64,000 nt of DNA from Acidobacteriota bacterium (lineage in GTDB: Bacteria > Acidobacteriota > Thermoanaerobaculia > Gp7-AA8), in contig JAJPHC010000050.1 of the NCBI GenBank assembly GCA_021325515.1, forward strand, positions 1 to 64,000. Reading direction: 5' to 3'. The notes beneath the pieces are model-generated. The model was not told where the DNA came from, ran no database searches, and saw only the letters and a program-made list of their open reading frames with translations. Positions 55,187 through 62,521 of this stretch are shown here, piece after piece. Position numbers and translations under genes: made by a program. The stretch's first letter is position 1; each line of letters starts with the position of its first letter.

Positions 55187-57685
55187 TTAGTACGTATTCC
55201 CAATCGTGAACTGGAAGCCTTCGAAGTTGTCGCCCGGCTTCTTGTTCGGATTGATCGCATAGATGAACCGCAGCGGGAACTGGAACACCGGCAGGAACAC
55301 CCGGAGCTCGGCTCCCGTCGAATAGCGCATCTTCGTGAAGTCCCACTTCTCGCCGTAGTTGTAGGCGTAGCCCGTATCGGCGAAGAGCACGAGGCGCAGC
55401 GGATCGTTCACGCGGAAGATGTACTCGAAGTTGTAGACGTTGTACTTGTAGCCGCCGACGCTGCTGGAGAGACCGTTGATCGTCTCCTTCGGGCCGAGGT
55501 CGCCGAGACGGAAGCCGCGGACGGAGTACTCACCGCCGACGAGGAAACGCTCCGACTGCGGCACGCAGAGGCGCTCCTTCGTCTCAGCCTGCTGGGTGTA
55601 CGTCGTCGCACAGTTCTTGTCGAGCGGCTTGATGTATCCCCCCTCGGCATTGAAGCTGACGGACGTCTTGCGCGACAGGCGGAAGAACTTCGTCATCGTC
55701 ACCGTCGGCTTGAAGATATGAATCGTGCCGCCCAGCGGACCGCCGGCGAAGGCCGTCGTCATCTGCAGCTTCATGCCGCGCGTCGCGTCGTAGGGATTGT
55801 CGCGCGAGTCGAACGAATACGAGGGACCGATCGAGGACGTCGTGAAGCGGAAGTCGGCCACGTCGGTCAGCGGGATGTTGCCGTTGTCGTCGGGCTTCTC
55901 GGTCGATTCGTAGTGCTGTTTCGAACGCTCGAGGCCGTAGACGACGCTGATGCTGTCGAAGCGGTGGAGGCGATACCCGTAGGCGATCGTCCCTCCCTTG
56001 CCGCGGTCTTCGAAGCCGACCGACAGCGGATATTTCGTGTTGCGGTTGAAAATCGAGATGCCGAAGCTGTTCGGCGTATCCATGAACCAGGGATCGGAGT
56101 AGGAGAAGCTGAAGAGATTCGTCCGGCTGCCTTTCTGGAACGACATGCCGAGCGTTTCCCCTTCGCCGAGGAAGTTGCGCGTCGAGAACTGCGACTGGAT
56201 GAAGAAGCCGCCGCCCTCCGAGTAGCCGCCGCCGAACTGAACGTCGTTCTTCCCCTCTTCGTTGCCCTTGACCGTGATGTCGACGGTCTTGCTCTCCTGA
56301 TTCACTTTGAACTCAGGGTTCTCCGTGACCTTGAAGTAGCCGAGCTGTCCGAGCTTGTAGAGGCTCTGCTTGAAGGTCTCCATGTCCATGATCGAGCCTT
56401 CATCGATGAAGATCTCGCGGCGGAGCACCTTGTCCTTCGTCGTGGTGTTGCCCGAAAACTCGAGGCGGCCGAGATGGAACTGGTCGCCTTCGTACACCGT
56501 CATGTTCACATCCATGACGTGTCCGTCCCGTTCGACGTAATCGGGATTGACGTAGGCGTAGATGAAGCCGCGCGAGCGATACGCGTCGCCGAACGCATCG
56601 GCGCGCGCCTGAATCGGCTTGCGGCGAATCGTCTGCCCCTTCTTGATCGGCCAGTCGCCGATGATCTGCTCGTTCGTGAAGACTTTGTTTCCGCTGACGG
56701 AAACATCGCCCATCTTGTAGATCGAGCCTTCCTTCACCGGGATGATCAGCTTGACGCGCGGCTTCTTGCCCTTGATCTGAACCACTTTCGGCTCCCCGAA
56801 GGAGACGCCGTAGTAGCCGTAGTCCTGATAGAAATTCTTCAGGTTCTCGAGATCTTCGTCGAGCTTCGAAGGGATGTAGAGATCCTTCTTGCGGATCCAG
56901 GTGATGATGTTGTGCGACTTCACTTCCTTCATCGCCATCTGCAGGCGGCGATTCGAGAAGTGGGTGTTGCCGGTGAACTGAATCGAGGCGACCTTGGCCT
57001 TGATGCCTTCGTTGATGTTGAAGACGACGCGCTTGTCGCCGCTCGATCCGAGATCCTCGATCGCAGGCTCGACCGTCACGCCCTCGTAGCCGTTCTCCGT
57101 GTAGGCCTTGCGAATGGACTCCGCGGCCCGGCGGATGAGCGTCTGCTCGATCGTGTTGCCGACGTGAAGATCGATCTTGTCCTTGTCGAGCTGCTCGGTG
57201 ATCTTGTTCGTGGCGAGATCTTTGTTACCGCGATACTCGACGGAGCCGATGCGCGGCCGCTCCTTGACGATCGCGCGGACGATGACGCCGCCCTGCTCGC
57301 CCTTCTCGGCCTCGATGCGGATGTCGTCGAAGAGGCCCGTCTGCCAGAGGTTCAGGAAGTTGCGCTGGACCAGTTCGGGGTTGTAGGGCTCACCCGGCAG
57401 AATGCCGAGGTAGACACGAATCGTGTCGCTGGCAACCGAAGAGTTGCCTACGGCTTCGAAGCGCTTCACCTTCAGCCCCGCAAGTTCGCCGGCGCTCTTC
57501 GAGATGGGCGCCACCGCCGACGGCTTCGTCAACGGAGCATCCGTGATACGGCCGCCACCGGATGGGGTGTCGATGATCGATCCCGGCTTCGGACGCTGCG
57601 GCGGTTTGGGCTCCGACGTCTGCGCCTGCAGGGCAGTAGTGGCGGCCAGCAAGACCGCGAGCGAAGTGGATAGCGTTCGATTCAT
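55187..57685 (-). CDS. bamA: outer membrane protein assembly factor BamA
   Basis: Core of the machine that inserts beta-barrel proteins in the outer membrane. It has 832 residues. An N-terminal signal peptide (MNRTLSTSLAVLLAATTALQ, then AQ) and Pro-rich linker precede five POTRA domains (about 80-440) and a 16-strand barrel (about 470-832). The barrel has LVGGEYSVRGFRLGD, whose VRGF motif contacts the substrate path, and ends in a C-terminal aromatic (NTY). It starts a locus with ompH, lpxD, fabZ and lpxA. Confidence 0.96.
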   Translation of the reverse strand: MNRTLSTSLAVLLAATTALQAQTSEPKPPQRPKPGSIIDTPSGGGRITDAPLTKPSAVAPISKSAGELAGLKVKRFEAVGNSSVASDTIRVYLGILPGEPYNPELVQRNFLNLWQTGLFDDIRIEAEKGEQGGVIVRAIVKERPRIGSVEYRGNKDLATNKITEQLDKDKIDLHVGNTIEQTLIRRAAESIRKAYTENGYEGVTVEPAIEDLGSSGDKRVVFNINEGIKAKVASIQFTGNTHFSNRRLQMAMKEVKSHNIITWIRKKDLYIPSKLDEDLENLKNFYQDYGYYGVSFGEPKVVQIKGKKPRVKLIIPVKEGSIYKMGDVSVSGNKVFTNEQIIGDWPIKKGQTIRRKPIQARADAFGDAYRSRGFIYAYVNPDYVERDGHVMDVNMTVYEGDQFHLGRLEFSGNTTTKDKVLRREIFIDEGSIMDMETFKQSLYKLGQLGYFKVTENPEFKVNQESKTVDITVKGNEEGKNDVQFGGGYSEGGGFFIQSQFSTRNFLGEGETLGMSFQKGSRTNLFSFSYSDPWFMDTPNSFGISIFNRNTKYPLSVGFEDRGKGGTIAYGYRLHRFDSISVVYGLERSKQHYESTEKPDDNGNIPLTDVADFRFTTSSIGPSYSFDSRDNPYDATRGMKLQMTTAFAGGPLGGTIHIFKPTVTMTKFFRLSRKTSVSFNAEGGYIKPLDKNCATTYTQQAETKERLCVPQSERFLVGGEYSVRGFRLGDLGPKETINGLSSSVGGYKYNVYNFEYIFRVNDPLRLVLFADTGYAYNYGEKWDFTKMRYSTGAELRVFLPVFQFPLRFIYAINPNKKPGDNFEGFQFTIGNTY

Positions 57686-57825
57686 AAAATGTGGTGGTTA
57701 TGAAAACCCTTGGACTGTGTGACGACCGAAGCCGGGTGGAGGTCACGCGCGGGGCAGAACAGCCCGAAAGCGCGGCGCATTCTACCGCAGGGGGCTCGGT
57801 TTGCGTGGGTTAGCCACGAGAGGCA

Positions 57826-58206
57826 TCAGCCATACGTAGCCAAACCGTTGCCGAACGACCAGTTCTCCTTCGTCACCTCGACGAGTGAGATCAATACATC
57901 ATCGGGCCTCACTGCGAGCGCACGCCCGAGACGTGCGACGATATCGGCATAAAGAGCCTTCTTGATCTCCAGCGTGCGGCCGTGATTCAGCGTGATCTCG
58001 ATGATGATCAGATCGGCCGAGCGGCTGACGCCGGCGTAGGAGGGATGAGCGATGAGCGCATCCTCGTCGAGCTGCTGGAGAATCTGAAAGCGGTCATCCG
58101 CCGGCACATTCGCCTGCGAAGTGAGCGCTTCATGCACGCAGTCCGCTGCCGTGCGGAGATATTCGGGTGATTTGCCGCGGCGCATCCACAATTTTACGAG
58201 AGGCAT
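57826..58206 (-). CDS. tautomerase-superfamily protein
   Basis: A 126-residue protein of the 4-oxalocrotonate tautomerase/MIF-like superfamily. After removal of Met the N-terminal residue is Pro (MPLVKLWMRRGK), the general base in this family; the central SADLIIIEITLNHGR and later VRPDDVLISLVEV fit the tautomerase-2 type. The substrate is unknown. Its start codon is 2 nt from that of the divergent metallophosphoesterase gene, so the promoters of both must lie within each other's coding sequence or overlap there. Confidence 0.85.
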   Translation of the reverse strand: MPLVKLWMRRGKSPEYLRTAADCVHEALTSQANVPADDRFQILQQLDEDALIAHPSYAGVSRSADLIIIEITLNHGRTLEIKKALYADIVARLGRALAVRPDDVLISLVEVTKENWSFGNGLATYG

Positions 58207-58208
58207 GA

Positions 58209-59078
58209 GTGCGACATTCTAAACGTGCTTTCGCCGTCGCGGCGCTGTTCTGTTCGCTCGCGGCGGCCGCGCAGCCCGTAGCGAAACTGGCGCCGCGCAA
58301 CGGCGTGGTCCGGCTCGCCGTCGTGGGAGACGCCGGTGACGGCACGATCCGCGTTGCACGTGGTCTCGCGCGCGTCCATGCGGAACATCCGCTCGACGGC
58401 GTTCTGCTGCCCGGCGACAACCTCTATCCCTGCGGTGCGAAATCGGCGGACGATCCTGTCTGGCAGCGTCTTCAGCCCCTCTTCGATCTCGCTCTTCCGA
58501 TGTTTCCCATCCTCGGCAATCACGACTGGTGCGGGAATCCCGACGCGGAGCTCGCGTACAGCGCGCGCCTCGGCCTCTGGCGATTTCCTGCGCGCGAATA
58601 CATGGTGGAGAGCGGCGTGGCGGACATCGCGATGATCGACACGACACCTTATGTACGGGGAAAAGGAAAGGCGCCGGATCTCGTGTCGATGTTCGCGGGC
58701 TCCAGGGCACGATGGCGCATCGTGACCGGGCATCACACGATCGTCTCTTCGGGCTTTCACGGCTACTTCCCGAGGCGCGAGCACCGGAGAATGCTCGCGC
58801 TGCTGGCGCCGATGCGCGCGGCCGGCGTCGATCTCTATGTGTGCGGCCACGATCATCATCTCGAACTGGTCGGAGGGAATCCCCGCATGCTGATCAGCGG
58901 TGCGTCGTCGGACCCGATCGCGCCGCTCGCACTGCATCCCAACACGTTGTTTCCCGCTGATGCGCAAAAACGCGGAGGCTTCGCCGTGCTCGAAATCAGT
59001 GCGTCGAAACTGAGCGTGACGTTTTACGATCTCGAAGGGAAGCGGCTCGCGGCGCCGCTGGAATGGACGAAGAAATGA
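58209..59078 (+). CDS. exported metallophosphoesterase
   Basis: Calcineurin-like phosphoesterase of 289 residues, similar to purple acid phosphatase type exported enzymes. A signal peptide (about 1-21, ending AAAAQ) is followed by the five metal motifs in order: VVGDAGDG, LPGDNLY, LGNHDW, VTGHHTIV and CGHDHHLE. The start is GTG at 58209. The substrate is unknown; a phosphomonoester or nucleotide is likely. Its stop overlaps the next small gene. Confidence 0.9.
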   Translation: MRHSKRAFAVAALFCSLAAAAQPVAKLAPRNGVVRLAVVGDAGDGTIRVARGLARVHAEHPLDGVLLPGDNLYPCGAKSADDPVWQRLQPLFDLALPMFPILGNHDWCGNPDAELAYSARLGLWRFPAREYMVESGVADIAMIDTTPYVRGKGKAPDLVSMFAGSRARWRIVTGHHTIVSSGFHGYFPRREHRRMLALLAPMRAAGVDLYVCGHDHHLELVGGNPRMLISGASSDPIAPLALHPNTLFPADAQKRGGFAVLEISASKLSVTFYDLEGKRLAAPLEWTKK

Positions 59079-59266
59079 TCTGGCTCACGATCGCAGCCTC
59101 CGTCATCGGCGCAGCAGCGCTCTACATCGCAAAGCGGCCCGTCGCGGAAATCGAAGCAGGTGTGATGGGCGGAAGAGTCGGCCCGGGCTGCGTCGTCGCG
59201 CAGGCGGCGATGCTCCTGTTGTTCGCGGTGGTGCTGTTCGTGTTCCGGAAGGCGCTGACGTTCTGA
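59063..59266 (+). CDS. small two-helix membrane protein
   Basis: Function unknown; 67 residues from the ATG at 59063, or 63 from an in-frame ATG at 59075 that overlaps the stop of the metallophosphoesterase (ATGA) and is the more likely start. Two hydrophobic segments (IWLTIAASVIGAAALYIA and AAMLLLFAVVLFVFRKAL) flank a short Gly-rich loop. It is probably cotranscribed with the phosphoesterase. The stop is just before the lexA operator. Confidence 0.65.
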   Translation: MDEEMIWLTIAASVIGAAALYIAKRPVAEIEAGVMGGRVGPGCVVAQAAMLLLFAVVLFVFRKALTF

Positions 59267-59268
59267 AG

Positions 59269-59292
59269 GCGTAAGTTTCGCCGCACTTACGC
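59269..59292. promoter_or_regulatory. predicted LexA operator
   Basis: A perfect inverted repeat GCGTAAGT-N8-ACTTACGC, directly adjacent to the -35 hexamer of the lexA promoter. A repressor bound here would cover the -35, as expected for lexA autoregulation. The half site differs from the E. coli (CTGT-N8-ACAG) and Gram-positive types, but the N8 spacing is like E. coli. Confidence 0.7.
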
Positions 59293-59321
59293 TTGACTTT
59301 CGCCTTGTTACCGCCTACATT
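59293..59321 (+). promoter_or_regulatory. lexA promoter, apparently leaderless
   Basis: TTGACT (59293-59298), exactly 17 nt, TACATT (59316-59321). Transcription would begin at about 59328-59329, which is the A of the lexA ATG, so the mRNA probably has no 5' leader; no Shine-Dalgarno is present. Confidence 0.75.
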
Positions 59322-59328
59322 GCTGGGC

Positions 59329-59958
59329 ATGAAGTATCTGACGGAACGGCAACGCGACATTCTGAACTTCATCCGCACCTTCCAGAAGGAGCGCGGCGTT
59401 GCTCCGACGCACCGTGAGATCTGCGATCAATTTGGCTTCTCGTCGTATGGAACCGTCTACAAGCACCTCTCGCTGCTCGAGAAAAAGGGGCTGATTCGCC
59501 GCGACTGGAATCAGAAGCGCGGCGTCGAGCTCGTCGACAGTGAGGAGACGCCGAAGCCCGCATCGCCGCCGCAGGCGTCGAATGTCCGCGAGTTGCCTCT
59601 GTTCGGCTACATCGCGGCAGGCCGTCCCCTCGATGTCGACGTCTCGGACGAGACGATCACGGTCCCTGAACATCTGACCACGCGCGGCGAGAACTATGTG
59701 CTGAAGGTGCGTGGCGATTCGATGGTCGACGACGGAATCCTCGACGGCGATCTCGTGATCATCGCCCGCCGCGAGCGTGCCGACAACGGAGAGATGGTCG
59801 TCGCCAACGTGAATGGCGAAGTGACTTTGAAGCGCATTTATCAGGAAGGAGAACGCGTCCGCCTGCAGCCGGCGAACTCGATGATGAGCCCGATCTTTGC
59901 CTCTGCCCGTGACGTCGCGGTGCAGGGCGTGGTCGTCGGACTGATGCGACGCTTCTGA
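59329..59958 (+). CDS. lexA: SOS repressor LexA
   Basis: Represses DNA-damage genes and self-cleaves when bound to RecA filaments. It has 209 residues from the ATG at 59329. A winged-helix DNA-binding domain (about 1-65, with FGFSSYGTVYKHLSLLEKKG) is followed by a linker and the S24 peptidase domain. The cleavage site is Ala97-Gly98 in FGYIAAGRP; the catalytic dyad is Ser131 (GDSMVDD) and Lys168 (VTLKRI). The frame is open from 59293 but that part is the promoter. A palindrome next to the -35 suggests autoregulation. It is followed by an XRE regulator 16 nt downstream. Confidence 0.96.
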   Translation: MKYLTERQRDILNFIRTFQKERGVAPTHREICDQFGFSSYGTVYKHLSLLEKKGLIRRDWNQKRGVELVDSEETPKPASPPQASNVRELPLFGYIAAGRPLDVDVSDETITVPEHLTTRGENYVLKVRGDSMVDDGILDGDLVIIARRERADNGEMVVANVNGEVTLKRIYQEGERVRLQPANSMMSPIFASARDVAVQGVVVGLMRRF

Positions 59959-59974
59959 AAGTGAGGAAAGCACG

Positions 59975-60397
59975 ATGGATCTCGTTCTGAAACTTCGCGA
60001 AATCCGCCGGATGCGGGGCCTGAGTCAGAAAGACGTGGCGCGCATCTCCGGCATCGGCGAGAAGACGATCAGCTCGTTCGAGACAGGTGAGCGAATCGAC
60101 TCCCTGAAGCTTGCACAGCTCAAGCGTCTCCTCAAGGCATACGGCATCACCGAAGCCGAATTCTTCAGCGGCACCGTCGATCGTCAGATCGCGCCGTGGG
60201 AGATGAACGAAGACGACTTCGCCACGACGCGGCTGCTCGACGAGCTGCACAGCCTCCCGAAACATGTGCAGCGCCTGGTCATCGCCAAGATGCAGGTGAT
60301 GCTGGAGACCGCAAGCGATCTCCAGAAAGTCCGCGACAAGCGTCCTCTCTATGTCCAGAAGGATCCGGAGTGGCGCTCGCTCACCTCGCGTAACTGA
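59975..60397 (+). CDS. XRE-family HTH transcriptional regulator
   Basis: A 140-residue regulator with a HTH_3 domain at the N-terminus (LREIRRMRGLSQKDVARISG, then IGEKTISSFETGER) and a helical C-terminal part of unknown role. GAGGAAAG lies before the ATG. It is 16 nt after lexA and probably cotranscribed, so it may be an SOS-controlled regulator. The stop abuts that of the convergent sulfatase-like gene. Confidence 0.9.
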   Translation: MDLVLKLREIRRMRGLSQKDVARISGIGEKTISSFETGERIDSLKLAQLKRLLKAYGITEAEFFSGTVDRQIAPWEMNEDDFATTRLLDELHSLPKHVQRLVIAKMQVMLETASDLQKVRDKRPLYVQKDPEWRSLTSRN

Positions 60398-62521
60398 TTA
60401 CTTCGCCGACTCCGCGCGTTTGCGCCACATCGCAGACGCGCGTGAGTCGTGCACGGCATCAGCCGTCCGCGCAGCAAACAGATACGTGCGGCGGTTCGGG
60501 TTCACGGCCGCCATCAGCTCCAGCGTCTGATTCGCCTCCGCCGGCTTCCCCGTCAGCAGATAGACGACATAGAGACTCGCGTATGTCTGCCGGTCCTGCG
60601 GAAACAGCGCGATCTCTTTCTGGAACGCGGCGATCGCTTCATCGAACCGCTGCAGGCGCGCATACGCATCACCGCGCACGAAATTCAGAGTCTCGACATT
60701 GCCGAGATGGCGCTCTGCAGCTTCGCGCTCGACCTGATCGGCGATTTCCAGCGCGCGCTGCGGATGATTCTGCTCTCCTTCGAGTTGCCCGAGGATGACC
60801 AGCGCCGGGATGTGCGCAAACTCGTCCTTCTCCGCGAGGCGCGCCTCTTCCATCGCCTTCGCGTAGTCCTTCTTCGCATGCGCAATGCGCGCGAGGAGCA
60901 CGTGCGCGGAACCGAAGTTGACCTTCTCGCCGAGACGCGCATGCTTCTCCGCTTCATCGAGCCGGTCGAGCTTGAGCAGCAGCGCGCCGAGCCGCAGACC
61001 GAACTCGCCTGCAAGATCCGGCGAGATCATGATCGCTTTCCGGCACGCCTCGGCGGCCTCTTCATAACGGCCGGTGGTCTCGAGCTCCTGACTCAACTGC
61101 TGCCAGGCATCCGTGAGATGAGGATTCTCTTCCGTGATCCGGCGGAACGCCGCAATCGACTCCTCGTGCTTTCCTTCCGAGGCAAGCTTCGTCGCCTCGA
61201 TCATCTGTGTGATCTCGCCGATGCGGTCCTTCGGATCAGGCAGCGGACCGCTCGATTTCCCCGCCGCGGAGCCGAGATAGCCAAGTGCCGCGAGATTCTT
61301 CGCATCTTCGGGATCCATCTGCGAGGGGAGCGTGATCTCGCTCCCATACTTCGTCAGCTCGTCGCGCATCGACGCGTATGTGCGCCGCTCGTCCGCGATG
61401 ATGTTGGCCTTCTCCCCCGGATCGCGCGCCATGTCGTACAGCTCCGGCTTCGGCGCTTCGATGAGGTGATACTGATTGCCTTCGAGCGATCGGAGCTCGC
61501 TCCAGCCGAGGTGAATGCGCGGATACAAAGTCTCGCTGTAGACGCGGCGCTGCATGTCGGCGGCCGTGTGCTGCAACAACGACTTGCCCTGAAGATTGGC
61601 CGGCTTCGGTGCGCCGGTGAGATCGGCGATCGTCGGGAAGATGTCGATCAGGCTCACCGGAGCCTCGTCCGTCTCCCCTCCCCGATCGCCTTTCGGAAGC
61701 TTCACCATGAGCGGCACATGGATCGCCTCGCGATAGAGAAAGATCCCATGCTCCGGCTCTCCATGTTCGGAGAGACCTTCGCCGTGATCCGACATCAATA
61801 CGATGATCGCCTTGTCGTAGATGCCTTTCGATTTCAGGTCGGCGATGAAGTCGCCGACGACCTGATCCGCCGTGGCGATCTCGCCGTCGTACGGAAGCGC
61901 ATAACGGGAGCGAAACGGCTCGGGCGGCTCGTACGGCGAATGCGGTTCGAACAGATGGAGAAAAAAGAAGAACGGCTTCTCCTGGTTCTCGCCGATCCAG
62001 CGCTTGGCGATGGCTTCGGTGTCGGCTCCGGGTCGTTGCAGCGTGCCGATCGGCATGTTCGCTTTCGTGACGACTCCGTCATCGAAGAAATCGAATGACG
62101 ATGCGAGTCCGGCATTCCCGCGCAGCACATACGCGGAGACGGCACCTCCGCAAGCGTAGCCCTTGCTCTTGAGCGCCTTCGGAATCGTCGGCAGTGCCGG
62201 ATCGAGCCGATAGCCGATGTTGTTTCGCACCTGGTTCTGCGGCGGCAGCAGACCGGTCAGCATCGCGGTGTGCGAAGGGAGCGTCAGCGGCACTGCCGAA
62301 AACGCATTCGTGAAAAGGATCGAATCCTTGCGCAGCGCATCGAGTGCCGGAGTATCGACCTTCTTGTAGCCGAACATCGGCAGATGGTCCGCACGCAGCG
62401 TGTCGATCGAGATGATGATCACCGGTGCGCCCGGATAGTGCGTCGCGGTCACGCGCCGGTGGCAGGCCGCCATCATCGTGATGAGCAGGATAAGAAGTGA
62501 AATTCGTGTCGTCGGTTTCAT
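60398..62521 (-). CDS. sulfatase-like hydrolase with C-terminal TPR domain, lipoprotein
   Basis: A 707-residue protein from the ATG at 62521 (ATGA overlap with the upstream paralogue). Signal and lipobox TMMAAC predict a lipoprotein. The alkaline phosphatase-superfamily domain (about 35-420) has IIISIDTLRADHLPM with a metal-binding Asp and IVLMSDHGEGLSEHG. The nucleophile site reads LTLPSHTAML: Thr in place of the Cys/Ser that gives formylglycine in sulfatases, so a phosphatase, phosphodiesterase or transferase activity is more likely than sulfatase. TPR repeats fill about 430-700. Confidence 0.88.
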   Translation of the reverse strand: MKPTTRISLLILLITMMAACHRRVTATHYPGAPVIIISIDTLRADHLPMFGYKKVDTPALDALRKDSILFTNAFSAVPLTLPSHTAMLTGLLPPQNQVRNNIGYRLDPALPTIPKALKSKGYACGGAVSAYVLRGNAGLASSFDFFDDGVVTKANMPIGTLQRPGADTEAIAKRWIGENQEKPFFFFLHLFEPHSPYEPPEPFRSRYALPYDGEIATADQVVGDFIADLKSKGIYDKAIIVLMSDHGEGLSEHGEPEHGIFLYREAIHVPLMVKLPKGDRGGETDEAPVSLIDIFPTIADLTGAPKPANLQGKSLLQHTAADMQRRVYSETLYPRIHLGWSELRSLEGNQYHLIEAPKPELYDMARDPGEKANIIADERRTYASMRDELTKYGSEITLPSQMDPEDAKNLAALGYLGSAAGKSSGPLPDPKDRIGEITQMIEATKLASEGKHEESIAAFRRITEENPHLTDAWQQLSQELETTGRYEEAAEACRKAIMISPDLAGEFGLRLGALLLKLDRLDEAEKHARLGEKVNFGSAHVLLARIAHAKKDYAKAMEEARLAEKDEFAHIPALVILGQLEGEQNHPQRALEIADQVEREAAERHLGNVETLNFVRGDAYARLQRFDEAIAAFQKEIALFPQDRQTYASLYVVYLLTGKPAEANQTLELMAAVNPNRRTYLFAARTADAVHDSRASAMWRKRAESAK

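Noticed and set aside
55142-57673. 843-residue open frame on the plus strand
   Set aside because: Exact antisense of bamA with Arg/Asp/Val-rich composition; the bamA reading is unambiguous.
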